IMG/VR virus record: IMGVR_UViG_3300046727_000224
Coordinates: 1 to 35,120 of that record
Strand: one strand, 5' to 3'
Source of the DNA: a virus
DNA length: 35,120 nucleotides
This document shows, piece by piece, positions 8,101-16,494 of the stretch (the first letter of the stretch is position 1; every line of letters begins with the position of its first letter). The notes under the pieces were generated by a model that worked only from the letters and a program-made list of their open reading frames with translations, searched no databases and was not told the origin of the DNA. A program made the translations under genes and the position numbers.

Positions 8101-10022
8101 TGTTCTTCAGCGAGAGCCTTGCTTCCAAACGTCGCGACGATGTCTCCCTTTCCGTGATCGACGACTGCCCAATGAGCAGTGGGTCCGAGACCGCGCTGGA
8201 CGACTTCCAAGTTGTTCGGGTTTCGGGGAGCGCCCTTCGCAGCCTCGGACTCCAGTACATTTTGAACTGCGGGGCTCAGTACCCCTTTTTCTTTTTGGAG
8301 CCTTTGCGTTTCTTCACTGACAACACCCCCTTTCGATTCAGGAGTATGCGCTGCTGCCTCCGCCTGAAAGTTTTTCCACTGCTCGCTTTTCTCGCCCCAG
8401 AGTTCGGCGCCGTTTTTGAGAAGCCAGTCCTTCACCTCCGGGTTGTTGCGCCAATCAAGGGGACGCTCTCCGAGATTGTTTCGGGTGCCTTCACCCTCTT
8501 TGGCGCTTCCAGTATTTGTCGCTGCCTCGATCGCTTCACGTGGAAGTTGTCCTTTGGTCGCCGCGCCCATGCCCTCGTTCAATGCCGCCATTTTCGCTTC
8601 GGGGCTGGTTGCCGATTTCGCCCGATCGCTCGCCGCAGTTTTCTTATCCCTCAATTGCCGCTGTGCCTCAATCAAATGGTCGAGATCAGCGACCGTCTTG
8701 GATTGCATTCCTGCGGCATGGGACTCCTCCGTGCTGGGCGGACGCTGCCCAGTGACATCAAGGGCCTTGGTGAATGCTGTTACCTGTTCGACAGGTGTTG
8801 CGCGTACTTCGCCAGCGCGTGACCCTGGTTCCGGACTGGGCTTTTCTTCACTCCCTCTGACGCCAGCCGCGCCGCCACCTTCTTCGGTGGGCACTTGACC
8901 GACATCTTGCCCGATCCTTTCGCGCAGGCTTCGAAAAGGTTGTGCTGTTTCTTGGTGAAGGGCATAGAATTCTCCTGGTTTGATCTCCGGGAGTTCCGGA
9001 GCGCGGGGTTTAAGTTGTCGGCCTTCGACGGAAATCTTTTCCGGGACTGCCTCTGCTCGCGGCGCGCCGCCACGCTCGAACTCAACCCCCATGGGGCCGA
9101 GCGCGAGTTGTCCGGCAATGTTCGCCCACATATTTATGCGGGCTTCGTGCTGCTGGTCTTTGGGGAGCTTGCTGATCTCCGTCTCCTGTTCGGCGATAAG
9201 GCCCGCAGCCGGTCCCGCGGTTCCAGCCGCGCCCTTGATCCAGTTGAGCGCCGTGGAGCTTTCAACGCCGAACTGCTTGGCGATCGCTCCAGCGATCTCT
9301 CCGCTGTACTTGCCAGCGAACGGCAGCGCAGCGGCGATCGCGGCGGCTTTGGGGTCGAAGCCCTGCGGCGTTGATCCAAAAACGGCGGCAGCGGCGGCAG
9401 GCGTTCCGATCACTTCTCCACCGGCTGCGGTGAGTGCCAGTTGCGGAAGGCTCTTGACGATGCCTTGCGCGGCGGATGCAACCGGCGTGTCAATCAATGG
9501 AATCTTCATTCCAGGTGCCGCGCGAACGTCCGCGTACGTCGGAAGCTCCTCGATGTCTTGCGCTGGGATTTGTTTGCGAACGCTCTCAACGCCTTTGCCG
9601 GGAGTGACGACGAGCCGCTCCTCTCCCTGTCGCGCTGGCATGGGAATGATCGGGTTGTTGAGCGCCGTCTGGACATTCTCCGTGTGATAACCCTCTTCGG
9701 GTGAAACGATGTTTTGCCCCAGGTCCGACAGCGCGCCGACAGCGAGATTCCCAACGGCTTCAGTGGAGCTTCCAATCGCTTTACTCACCTGCGGCAATTG
9801 CTTCGTGAGCACGTCCTGCAAGTCCGGGGGAAGCGCCGCAATCCCTTTGTTGAGCAGAGCGCCGCCAGTGAGTGGGGGTTTTTGGCCTCCGACAATGTTG
9901 ATCTCCTGCGGTGTGAACGGGGGCGGGACAAAAGGCTTCTGCAACAGAGAGCCGACTTGAATCGGTCCTACGTCAGACTCCGGAGGGAGCACCTCCAGAT
10001 CATCGAAATTTGTTGCGGGCAT
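5178..10022 (-). CDS. Giant internal virion / DNA-ejection-type protein
   Basis: A 1614-residue protein, the largest in the window. The first about 300 residues are Pro/Ala/Gly-rich with several hydrophobic, possibly amphipathic stretches (for example around 190-240). A charged low-complexity middle (about 330-640) follows, then a long helical region. Near the C-terminus is a hydrophobic helix (ALTLGAATLYITARMM) followed by a section recalling the large polyvalent-protein-associated domains of phage proteins; that match is from memory and uncertain. Size, helical content and position after adaptor and nozzle genes fit an internal protein ejected with DNA. No lysozyme or transglycosylase motif was seen. 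I prefer the ATG at 10022, one base after the upstream stop, over a GTG at 10034 that overlaps it by 11 nt. Confidence 0.6.
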   Translation of the reverse strand: MPATNFDDLEVLPPESDVGPIQVGSLLQKPFVPPPFTPQEINIVGGQKPPLTGGALLNKGIAALPPDLQDVLTKQLPQVSKAIGSSTEAVGNLAVGALSDLGQNIVSPEEGYHTENVQTALNNPIIPMPARQGEERLVVTPGKGVESVRKQIPAQDIEELPTYADVRAAPGMKIPLIDTPVASAAQGIVKSLPQLALTAAGGEVIGTPAAAAAVFGSTPQGFDPKAAAIAAALPFAGKYSGEIAGAIAKQFGVESSTALNWIKGAAGTAGPAAGLIAEQETEISKLPKDQQHEARINMWANIAGQLALGPMGVEFERGGAPRAEAVPEKISVEGRQLKPRAPELPEIKPGEFYALHQETAQPFRSLRERIGQDVGQVPTEEGGGAAGVRGSEEKPSPEPGSRAGEVRATPVEQVTAFTKALDVTGQRPPSTEESHAAGMQSKTVADLDHLIEAQRQLRDKKTAASDRAKSATSPEAKMAALNEGMGAATKGQLPREAIEAATNTGSAKEGEGTRNNLGERPLDWRNNPEVKDWLLKNGAELWGEKSEQWKNFQAEAAAHTPESKGGVVSEETQRLQKEKGVLSPAVQNVLESEAAKGAPRNPNNLEVVQRGLGPTAHWAVVDHGKGDIVATFGSKALAEEHLANLKGGRVVDVQAETSTAPQEPMGLLQMRSKLFGDIKGSLNEWLKSASRNDVMEKYKLSTRMLDAIQEEIKTRKGLGEDEKALFPLRYDTDGIRAVLEHHLMTNPEPAMVGPGAQTIGEEGKPELAQLTDALKTMADQGKGKPQLKRAYSLGEQFQQLKAPVLKGITGLKTAAQSAKLSLTRPTAWTGFKAALGDRQLALSESTLNLRDFVDKAMRGVPNALDREAISNYVDNGGDRQKLLTAIAETDPKYEAGYQRALNLPPELRNVAENIRNYFESRLQDAIDAGILEDGVEDYIHRFYEKDSPWKSGVISEIRSGVFTGKPALAKQRIFQYDYEAEKAGYKVNKDFSQRVAAYDYSLNKAIADRKFVKDLMQWKMSDGRPAIDVGGRADKVGGVGTDAAFLIKPQYRPRLEAKPGMTPEELENVRMNNRGDYVAYDHPALRKWKWMTVDAEGSPIMVQGDVLVHPEAMRDPKNPINQPIPAVFGKSAVRNFKPWGVPIGKAALLGSSTVKQTMLDLSGFHPVQITIHGLEHRANVPLTRWSANITGRSFKAIDLNDPVQRSLVSHGLNVVDHSGLEAFSEGVSGGGSSLFRKVPWLGDKLQTYQHWLFQDYIPRLKMEMATHALERNRGVYAKDLASGKLTEDQLLHITANQANAAFGELNYEMMGRNKTFQDGLRLAFLAPDFLEARGRFVGQALKGYGREQLTALTLGAATLYITARMMNKMISGEYHFEPEHAFDVMHNGRAYSIRTVQGDLLHLAFNPRSFAYTRLNPVTTRTLFEIGTGRDQFGRPRSALDQVKDFASTIVPISIRGALKQPEQKWWEGFINSLGVTERRATASDSVYKLADDFKKKHGIQEPGEFIYDPEKDPYRGTKLALMFDTPQSAAQEMKLAVDKGATDWKHIGAYFNEFGKKPFTGSKAREKDFWNTLSPDQQKIYKDAVNERLKMRKNAAEAFKILRAERDQQQQTP

Positions 10023-10023
10023 A

Positions 10024-10866
10024 TCACTGGGCACCCTGCTCCGTCAGCGCGGGCAGATTCGCCCCCATGAACATATTCCCGGACGATACGGGCTGGCCTC
10101 CGGGAAGACCAGAGTAAAGAGCGCCGGGGGGAGGCGCCGCGGGAGCAGCGTCCCAAACCACGTCCCCGTTTTTGATCGTTCCCATTTGGCCAGTGGTTTT
10201 GCTTCTGACGCGCGCACCCTCTTGCATCGCCGGATTCGTTCCCGTGCCAGCAGTCGGAGGCGCCGCGTATTTCTTCGTCAGCGAGTCAATGTCTGCTTCA
10301 GCCGCTCGAAGCTTCGAGAGCATGTCGCGACTCGGTCCTCCGGTTGAAATATCCTCAGAGGCTTTCGTGATTGCCGCTTGCGCTTGCCGTCGACGAATCA
10401 GGGCGTCACTCAGCATGTGAGTGTCCAGCGGAGTCATTTTCCCGCCAGTGTCTCCAGCCTTGCCCGCAGCGATGTCTGCGCGCTGCTGGGCGATGTCGTT
10501 GGCGGCGCCGCGCAGATTGAGCAATCCACCTTCGTAAGCAGTTTTCTGCCCAAGCTCTGCGGCTGCGCGACCTTCCTGGGAGGAGAGTTGTTGTTGCTCC
10601 ATCTGAATCCGCTGCTGGTTTTCCCACTGGCGCAATTGACGCTCGGACTCCGATTCCTGCGCTGCTTGCACCCTGCGTGCTGCGGCCTCTTCCGCTCCAG
10701 CGGCCACACGTGACGCATTTTCCGCAGCCGATGCAGCAATACGCTCGCGGGCAACCTGCGCGTCTGTCGCAATGCTGGAAAGTTGTGTCCCAATCCTCGC
10801 GCCAGCCTCCGCAGCCTGCGTGAAGTCAGCGGGCTTGATGTCGAGCCATGGCGGTACGTAGGGCAT
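10024..10866 (-). CDS. Ala/Gln-rich coiled-coil virion protein (putative internal protein)
   Basis: A 280-residue protein starting MPYVPPWLDIKPADF. Residues about 15-130 form a long Ala/Glu/Gln helix with heptad-like spacing, and the C-terminal 90 residues are Pro/Gly-rich. The ATG at 10866 lies 2 nt after the upstream stop; a TTG at 10872 overlapping that stop (TTGA) is an alternative. Proteins like this often precede a giant ejection protein in podoviruses and are packaged with it, so an internal virion role is inferred from position and composition. No enzymatic motif is visible. Confidence 0.55.
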   Translation of the reverse strand: MPYVPPWLDIKPADFTQAAEAGARIGTQLSSIATDAQVARERIAASAAENASRVAAGAEEAAARRVQAAQESESERQLRQWENQQRIQMEQQQLSSQEGRAAAELGQKTAYEGGLLNLRGAANDIAQQRADIAAGKAGDTGGKMTPLDTHMLSDALIRRRQAQAAITKASEDISTGGPSRDMLSKLRAAEADIDSLTKKYAAPPTAGTGTNPAMQEGARVRSKTTGQMGTIKNGDVVWDAAPAAPPPGALYSGLPGGQPVSSGNMFMGANLPALTEQGAQ

Positions 10867-10868
10867 AA

Positions 10869-11489
10869 TCAAATATCAAATGGCGCACCACCCCATTCGG
10901 CACTGCCGGGGTAAATGTTTCTCCTCGTTACCCCCTGAGCAACCGTGCCCCCAGCGGGACCCCTGGTTTCCTGGAGGTATTTGTCGAGGAGCTTCTGCTG
11001 CTGCGCTGCCGCCATTGCGGGGTCGGGAGCCGCATTGAAGACTGAATTTTGAAGAGCGGTCTCGGTCTGTAGCTCCGGAGAAACTGTCTGCGTCTTCGAA
11101 ATTCCGGTGATCGCATTGAGGTAGTCGGCGAGCCCTCCCTTTTGCTGCTGTTCGACCGAGAGCCCAAGATTCTTCAGCCCTGCTGCTCCAGCAAAACCGC
11201 TGAGAGGACTGCCGCTCATGACACCGAAGCGAGCGGCTTGATCCTGAATTGTTTTGATCGTCTCCGGAGAAAGCTCCCCGCTGAGTTCGCCCATGATGTT
11301 TTTGGACAGTTGTGCGTTTTGCCCTGTCAGATTCGGGTAAACGGCAGAGAGGTCCGCCGATGGATTCGGCAGGCCAATGGCTCCAGGCACCAAACCATAA
11401 GCACCTTGGCCAGTGCGCGGCGATGGCGACGGATTGTAAGTCCCGGTTGATGTTCCTCCCCCAACTGATTTGAAGAGTGGGTTTGCCAT
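10869..11489 (-). CDS. Small structural protein, hypothetical (206 aa)
   Basis: The ATG at 11489 is preceded by GGGAGG, a good ribosome binding site. The protein has a Gly/Ser/Pro-rich first 50 residues, then a helical stretch with many Gln and Ala. It ends a few bases from the next gene. A Gly/Pro-rich N-terminus with a helical Gln-rich core is common among small internal or tail-associated podovirus proteins. Placed between the adaptor-like and Ala-rich internal proteins, it is probably part of the tail or internal core. The family is not recognised. Confidence 0.55.
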   Translation of the reverse strand: MANPLFKSVGGGTSTGTYNPSPSPRTGQGAYGLVPGAIGLPNPSADLSAVYPNLTGQNAQLSKNIMGELSGELSPETIKTIQDQAARFGVMSGSPLSGFAGAAGLKNLGLSVEQQQKGGLADYLNAITGISKTQTVSPELQTETALQNSVFNAAPDPAMAAAQQQKLLDKYLQETRGPAGGTVAQGVTRRNIYPGSAEWGGAPFDI

Positions 11490-11492
11490 AGG

Positions 11493-12518
11493 CTAAATAA
11501 TCCTCCCGATCATAGCTCGACCAGCGGGGATTGCCGTGCCAAATGGGTTGTAACTGATTGGAGTTTGGTCGAGGGGGAATTTGTCCCTCAACTGCAAATT
11601 GAGATCGTGGATTGCGGCGGCTTCGAAACCATTCGACTTCGCAATCTTACCGGATTCTCCTGCCTTGATCGACTGAATTGCCAACGCGATCGCATCCTCG
11701 TTGTCGATAATCACCAGATCGTTGTCCACTTGGACTTTGATGAATTGGAGCTTAACAAGGGCCTTGATGCTTTTCACTCCAGAGCAATTGCAACAGCCGC
11801 GTCCAACAAATCCGTGGAGGCGGGAGACTCTGTAATCCGGATTGGTTTCAGAGGGATCGTAAACGGCGCAATCAACAAGCACGTTCTCCACGGGGTCGTA
11901 CTGGAACAGTCTCACAACGCCCTGAGTGGGCTCCTTGATAACTCGCGTGATCTCCCCCACCAGCATCGGCGTTGAGGCGAACTCGATCGCGATCGTAATA
12001 TCAACGCCTTCGGACCATGTCCCGTCAGCGTTCTTGGTGAGAATGGTTTGACCGTTGCTGTCGATCCCGAAAATCCTGATCTTCTTGCCCACGTCGGCAC
12101 GCACGGAGGGGTAGGCGCGAACGTAGAAGGCTTTCGAGCAAGCAACCTGATTGAACACGGGACTGGTGCCGACATTCTCAAGGACCAGATCGCCGGTGCA
12201 ACCACCGTGGCCAAATCCGAAACCGTCTCCACGAATCCCCATCGGTCCAATCGGGACGAACGCGCTCCAGTTATTTTGAGGACGAGACGCTGATCGGCAC
12301 ACGTTGGTCGCGAGCACGGTGCCGACGTACCGATTCCACGTGATGCACTGATTTGATACGCAGACCTGCAAGGGCTGAACCGTTCCCCAGAAATTTCCGC
12401 GCTTCATGAGCATGTCCGTCGCCTGATTGACGTAGTCGCGGAAGGCGTCACTCGTTGGACACACAGCAGCGGCAGAAATCATTTGCCGACTCGCCTTACA
12501 GTCTCCAAAAGTTAGCAT
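11493..12518 (-). CDS. Head-tail adaptor-like structural protein
   Basis: A 341-residue protein. The N-terminus (DAFRDYVNQATDMLMKRGNF) matches the pattern of phage connector/adaptor proteins: a helix with N-x-A-T-x-x-L followed by R-G-x-F/W. Further features are a beta-rich core with IRIFGIDSNGQTI and PSETNPDYR segments, and a helical C-terminus (DNEDAIALAIQSIKAGESGK) like the part of adaptors that contacts the portal. I chose the ATG at 12518, which follows an AAAGGAG sequence and gives the usual short N-terminus. A TTG at 12554, just after the upstream stop, would add 12 residues. It is next to a nozzle-like gene in the same operon. It could be called simply a virion structural protein; I do not think it is the major capsid protein. 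Confidence 0.6.
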   Translation of the reverse strand: MLTFGDCKASRQMISAAAVCPTSDAFRDYVNQATDMLMKRGNFWGTVQPLQVCVSNQCITWNRYVGTVLATNVCRSASRPQNNWSAFVPIGPMGIRGDGFGFGHGGCTGDLVLENVGTSPVFNQVACSKAFYVRAYPSVRADVGKKIRIFGIDSNGQTILTKNADGTWSEGVDITIAIEFASTPMLVGEITRVIKEPTQGVVRLFQYDPVENVLVDCAVYDPSETNPDYRVSRLHGFVGRGCCNCSGVKSIKALVKLQFIKVQVDNDLVIIDNEDAIALAIQSIKAGESGKIAKSNGFEAAAIHDLNLQLRDKFPLDQTPISYNPFGTAIPAGRAMIGRII

Positions 12519-12554
12519 CGTTACTGCTTTACTCCTTTGTTTGGGTTTTGGCAA

Positions 12555-14426
12555 TCACGGAGAATAGCGCTCCAGTTTCACCTGAAACGTGCCGCCGTTG
12601 TTTCGGGCAGTGATCTCGGACTTGAAGTGATCTTCATACGAGAAAAATGGGGCGGTTGCGAAGGCATCCGGCGTGTTGGCCAGCCCCAGCAAAGTGTTGG
12701 TCGTTGTGCAAATCACGTACGCTTCAACGCCAAAGGTGACATTTGATTGAATTGCGAAGTACGCCTGATCGGTGTTGAAGTCGTATCCGCCTGAACTGTA
12801 CGCCGCCGAAAGTATAACCGAAAACCCTGTTGGTACCGGGATCGTCGCGTCAGCGGCTCCGGTGGACGGGTTGATTGCGTAAATCACTACGTTGCTGGAA
12901 TTATCCTCTGTGGGGACATAAACCAAGCCCGTGGAGGGAGAGAACACTGGGCTGTTTACGTTTCCAATGTTTCCAGAATTCGGCAAAGCGTGCTGAACAA
13001 ACGAGCCCAGAGATGAATCGAATTCGTAGAGGTATCCGATGCTATTGATAAAGTCTATGCCGCACGCATAAACTTTACCCGTCGCTTCGTCTACGGTTAC
13101 GCCGTTAAGGTCCATCGTTCCGATGTTTGGAGACACTGTTGCGACGATGGCATTGGTCGCAGTGTTGAAACACACCAGCGATCCAGCGAGCGCGAAGTAC
13201 ACGAGCCCGTTGCTGTTGTTTGCCCATGATCCTCTTTTTCCAGACCCGAGCGTTGTGGAGAGATTGATCGGCCAAGCCGTATTGTTGATCGTGAAAGTGT
13301 AACCAGTGGCATCGTTCACCAGGGAGCCTGACGGAACTGTTCCCGCGGGAGTCGCAGTCAGATTTTGGATCGTCATCAAAACCCCACTGTCCACGCTCAC
13401 CACGGAGTAAGTGACTCCGAGAATAAACAGCGTGTCCAACGCGAGGAATCCAACTGTTGAGGAGACTTGTATTTGGACGTTGTTGCCGACGTTGGGGATC
13501 ACGAATGGCGCCGCTGTCGGCGATGTCGTGCCAGCGCCGATCGTGACTCGCCGGATGATGCCGTTGAAGTCTGAGCTATCGAGGTCGACAAATGCCCACT
13601 TGCCGCTCGACTGACAAAAGCCGCCGAACGGAGGACCATTACGAACACCAAGGGCGTTCGTGTTAATCACATTCATGTCCCGAATGTCGCGGAGATTGTA
13701 AAAGGCGTTAGTTAAATTCGAGCCCGCCTCTATGAAGAGAGTGCCTCCCCTCTGGAAAGCAACCGTTGCGTTCATTGTCGTGTCCGTTTTGGAATCTCGA
13801 AGCGTTGGGAGGGTTCCACAACCTGACGACGAAACGCATGTGAGTGTGCCGAGTCCGAGTTGTTGGTTTCCCCACCCGTCAATCGCGGCTTGGGCGATCG
13901 CATTGGCCGACGCCTTTGAATTTGAGGTGAACGTGCCAGCCGCTCCAACGAGTCGGCTGTTAACTGCGTCCAGGGTGATCCATGAAGGCGGAGAAACGGA
14001 CAATGTAAGTGTCCCTCCCGGACACGGGTGATCGAAAAATACGAGGTCGTTCGTTTGGGGATTCGGCGGGGGCGGGCCGGGTGGAGGTTGATTTGCGATC
14101 GACTGAGCGCAGTTGAAAATCATCTGGGCAATAATTGCGTCGATCTGTGCCTGCGTCGATCCGGGGGGAATAGTTTGAACGATGGTCCCTCCATTGGGGC
14201 ATTGCAGCACCACGGGTGGATAATCTGTTGGAACGTCCGGAGGAAACGGGAAATCAACATTGACCGTTCCGGGTGGGACGTACACTGTGAGCACGCTGCC
14301 GTCCGGTTGCACAACCTGAAAACCCAACAACGGATTCGAGTAGTGCTTGCCCACGTTCAGATTGTAGAAGGCGATCGGGAATCGGAGGCATTCCGTAATC
14401 GTTTGGCATGGCTCGCATTTGCTCAT
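12555..14426 (-). CDS. Tail protein with C-terminal beta-propeller-like repeats
   Basis: A 623-residue protein. Residues 1-70 contain a CEPC pair and a beta-rich segment, and 113-123 is a Pro-run linker. Residues 128-230 are Ser/Thr-rich. Residues 306-365 form a beta module shared with the collagen-like fibre gene. From about 400 to the end there are repeats of the type NGLVYFALAGSLVCFNTATN, TGKVYACG, TGLVYVPT and DQAYFAIQ, as in NHL/YVTN-type propellers. The ATG at 14426 overlaps the nozzle-like gene stop as ATGA. The sequence suggests a tail spike or tail-tip protein that binds a host surface molecule. A catalytic site was not identified. A structural but non-fibre role is possible because it lies between nozzle-like and adaptor-like genes. 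Confidence 0.6.
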   Translation of the reverse strand: MSKCEPCQTITECLRFPIAFYNLNVGKHYSNPLLGFQVVQPDGSVLTVYVPPGTVNVDFPFPPDVPTDYPPVVLQCPNGGTIVQTIPPGSTQAQIDAIIAQMIFNCAQSIANQPPPGPPPPNPQTNDLVFFDHPCPGGTLTLSVSPPSWITLDAVNSRLVGAAGTFTSNSKASANAIAQAAIDGWGNQQLGLGTLTCVSSSGCGTLPTLRDSKTDTTMNATVAFQRGGTLFIEAGSNLTNAFYNLRDIRDMNVINTNALGVRNGPPFGGFCQSSGKWAFVDLDSSDFNGIIRRVTIGAGTTSPTAAPFVIPNVGNNVQIQVSSTVGFLALDTLFILGVTYSVVSVDSGVLMTIQNLTATPAGTVPSGSLVNDATGYTFTINNTAWPINLSTTLGSGKRGSWANNSNGLVYFALAGSLVCFNTATNAIVATVSPNIGTMDLNGVTVDEATGKVYACGIDFINSIGYLYEFDSSLGSFVQHALPNSGNIGNVNSPVFSPSTGLVYVPTEDNSSNVVIYAINPSTGAADATIPVPTGFSVILSAAYSSGGYDFNTDQAYFAIQSNVTFGVEAYVICTTTNTLLGLANTPDAFATAPFFSYEDHFKSEITARNNGGTFQVKLERYSP

Positions 14427-16492
14427 GTGCAAATTGGGTCGCAGACTTGTGGGGCAAACTCCTGCTCGTCCTCCTTCGTGGCCTTAATCAACACCCCCTT
14501 GATGACGCAATGCCCCGTGACTTGGATTCGGACTTCAAAGAATCTTCCAACAGCAAACGGCTTGTTGGTTGTGGGATCGCATTTCGTAATGTCAGGGGTA
14601 CCGAGACCGAGACGGGGGCGATACTGTTTCGGCTCTCCCGGCTTTGTGTTTTTCGCACACACACTAAAGCTATGCCACGGGTGCCAGCAATCGTCGTAAT
14701 CGGGACGGTAAAATACCTGGAAGTTTGCGGTGCCAATCAAATCAGAAATATAAATCTCCCCGTCGATCAATCGGCAGAGTTCGAATTCCCCCTTGCCTTT
14801 GACTTGACGCATCAAGGACGCGGACTCGAAGGACCAAGTTATGGGAGTTGTGCCGTTGTCGAAGTGATCTGTCTTGCTGGTCGGGAGAAGTTCCCAGATT
14901 TCAATCTTGGAGTTGACCTTATTAAAGCAGAAGGCGAACGCGCGTTCGACGCCGAGGAATTGGCCCTTGAGCAGTTGCAGGACGTTTAACTCGCTCCAAA
15001 ATCCATCGTAGATCGAGGGCTGCTTGCCGCGAAGACTGCTCACCGGACTGAAGTTGAGAGCGATCAATCCCTGGTGATAGACTCCCCTTGGTCCGTCTGT
15101 GGGAATGCACGTCATGAGCATGCGATTGTCGAACACAATCGCGCTGCTGTACTGAAGCAACGAAGCGTCGTCGTCCGGCAACACGCGGAGCATTTCCTCA
15201 CTGATCGGAACATTGCCCCACGTATCGAAATCGCGGCGCGCAAGAATCAGGGAGCGAATTCCATCGAGGGATCGGGAGATTGTGTCCCCGCTCGCGGCGA
15301 TCGTGGAATTCTGCCCGAGCCCACCGGCTCCAATCAGAGATTCCGTGAGAATCGGATTCGTGATCGTAGTCCACATGAAATCATCAACCGGCGAGAGGCA
15401 ACTGAAAACGGTGTTTGCGGTGTAAACTTCCAGAGGTCCCTGCCCGAGCGACACGTCCAACGTCGTGGCAAAGCACATGGCGTTGATCGCTTGATTCTGT
15501 CCGGGGACGCTGAATGTTTTCCCAGCAGCGAGGAAGGGATTCGAAGCGACGTTGAGCACTGCATCCCGAAAATTGTATTGAGCAGTGCCGGTGCTACTGC
15601 CTACGATGTCTCCACCGAGGAAGCTCCTCTTATCCGGAAGTGAAATCCAATTACGACCCATACCGTACGCCCCCATTCGACAGACTGGAAGTTCTGTTCC
15701 TCCGCCTCCGCTCACGCTTCGAATCACAACGCCAGCCGGGTAATTGGTTCCCGGAACTGCGCTGATATTTTTCCACGTCGGCGATGTCGCCCCAAGAGCA
15801 ATCTGTTGCGCTATGGTTGGAGCAGCCGGATTCGGATTGCTGGGAGAAAAAGCGTAGCCGCCAAACTCAAATTCATCGGCGCCAAAAAATACCCGTGTTC
15901 CAAGTGCTGGCGCTCCACCCGTGCCAGCCCAACCAACAACCACGTATTGACCAACGGCGGGTGCAAAGATTGGACCGTATGTGATAACGATTCTTCCCCA
16001 GATGAATCCGGAGGCGTTCGATCTCCTCGCCAGTTGAACACGATTGTAAAATACTGGCGTGCTCTGCCCATCGGTCCAAATAATCCACGACTCTGCTTGC
16101 CAGAGCCATGCCTGGGGCACGTCGGGGGGATTTGGATCGGCGAGGACAGTCGCATCAACAATGGTTGCGACAGTTCCGTTGATGGAGCAGTCGAACAAGC
16201 GTCCACCAATTGCCGCGACTAACGCCTGCGCGCCTATGTCGGGATTGAAATACGTTGCGCCTTGAAAAAGTTTGTCCTCGAAGTTCTGCTGCGTCGATCC
16301 ATTGCCACCAAAGTCCAGCGTGATCTTTCTCACCGGAGGCCGGTCGGTGACGAAATTTCCACGGAAGGTGCAGTTGGTTGCAAACGCGGCTTGGTTTCTC
16401 GGGAGAATCTGCGGGGCCACTCCGGAATTCATCCCAGCGTCAAGTTGGGTGAATCCGTCAATCCAAGTCGGCGTTTCCTTTTCTTTGGCCAT
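14423..16492 (-). CDS. Tail nozzle-like protein (tail tubular protein B type)
   Basis: A 689-residue, beta-rich protein. Its N-terminus has the pattern of podovirus nozzle proteins: FTQLDAGMNSGVAPQILP, then N-Q-A-A-F-A-T-N-C-T-F and RPPVRK, meaning a glycine-led opening, a run ending in N, and a conserved R-P. The rest is made of repeating beta segments with many aromatic residues (for example WLWQAESWIIWTDG) and ends in a short Cys-containing tail. It starts 2 nt after the stop of the collagen-like gene and overlaps the next gene by four bases. In the virion it would form the distal tail tube below the adaptor. The assignment is from the N-terminal pattern, size and neighbour. Confidence 0.65.
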   Translation of the reverse strand: MAKEKETPTWIDGFTQLDAGMNSGVAPQILPRNQAAFATNCTFRGNFVTDRPPVRKITLDFGGNGSTQQNFEDKLFQGATYFNPDIGAQALVAAIGGRLFDCSINGTVATIVDATVLADPNPPDVPQAWLWQAESWIIWTDGQSTPVFYNRVQLARRSNASGFIWGRIVITYGPIFAPAVGQYVVVGWAGTGGAPALGTRVFFGADEFEFGGYAFSPSNPNPAAPTIAQQIALGATSPTWKNISAVPGTNYPAGVVIRSVSGGGGTELPVCRMGAYGMGRNWISLPDKRSFLGGDIVGSSTGTAQYNFRDAVLNVASNPFLAAGKTFSVPGQNQAINAMCFATTLDVSLGQGPLEVYTANTVFSCLSPVDDFMWTTITNPILTESLIGAGGLGQNSTIAASGDTISRSLDGIRSLILARRDFDTWGNVPISEEMLRVLPDDDASLLQYSSAIVFDNRMLMTCIPTDGPRGVYHQGLIALNFSPVSSLRGKQPSIYDGFWSELNVLQLLKGQFLGVERAFAFCFNKVNSKIEIWELLPTSKTDHFDNGTTPITWSFESASLMRQVKGKGEFELCRLIDGEIYISDLIGTANFQVFYRPDYDDCWHPWHSFSVCAKNTKPGEPKQYRPRLGLGTPDITKCDPTTNKPFAVGRFFEVRIQVTGHCVIKGVLIKATKEDEQEFAPQVCDPICT

Positions 16493-16494
16493 GC

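Noticed and set aside
11493-12518. Assignment as the major capsid protein
   Set aside because: Its N- and C-terminal patterns and the neighbouring nozzle-like gene fit an adaptor better; no capsid-fold hallmark was seen.
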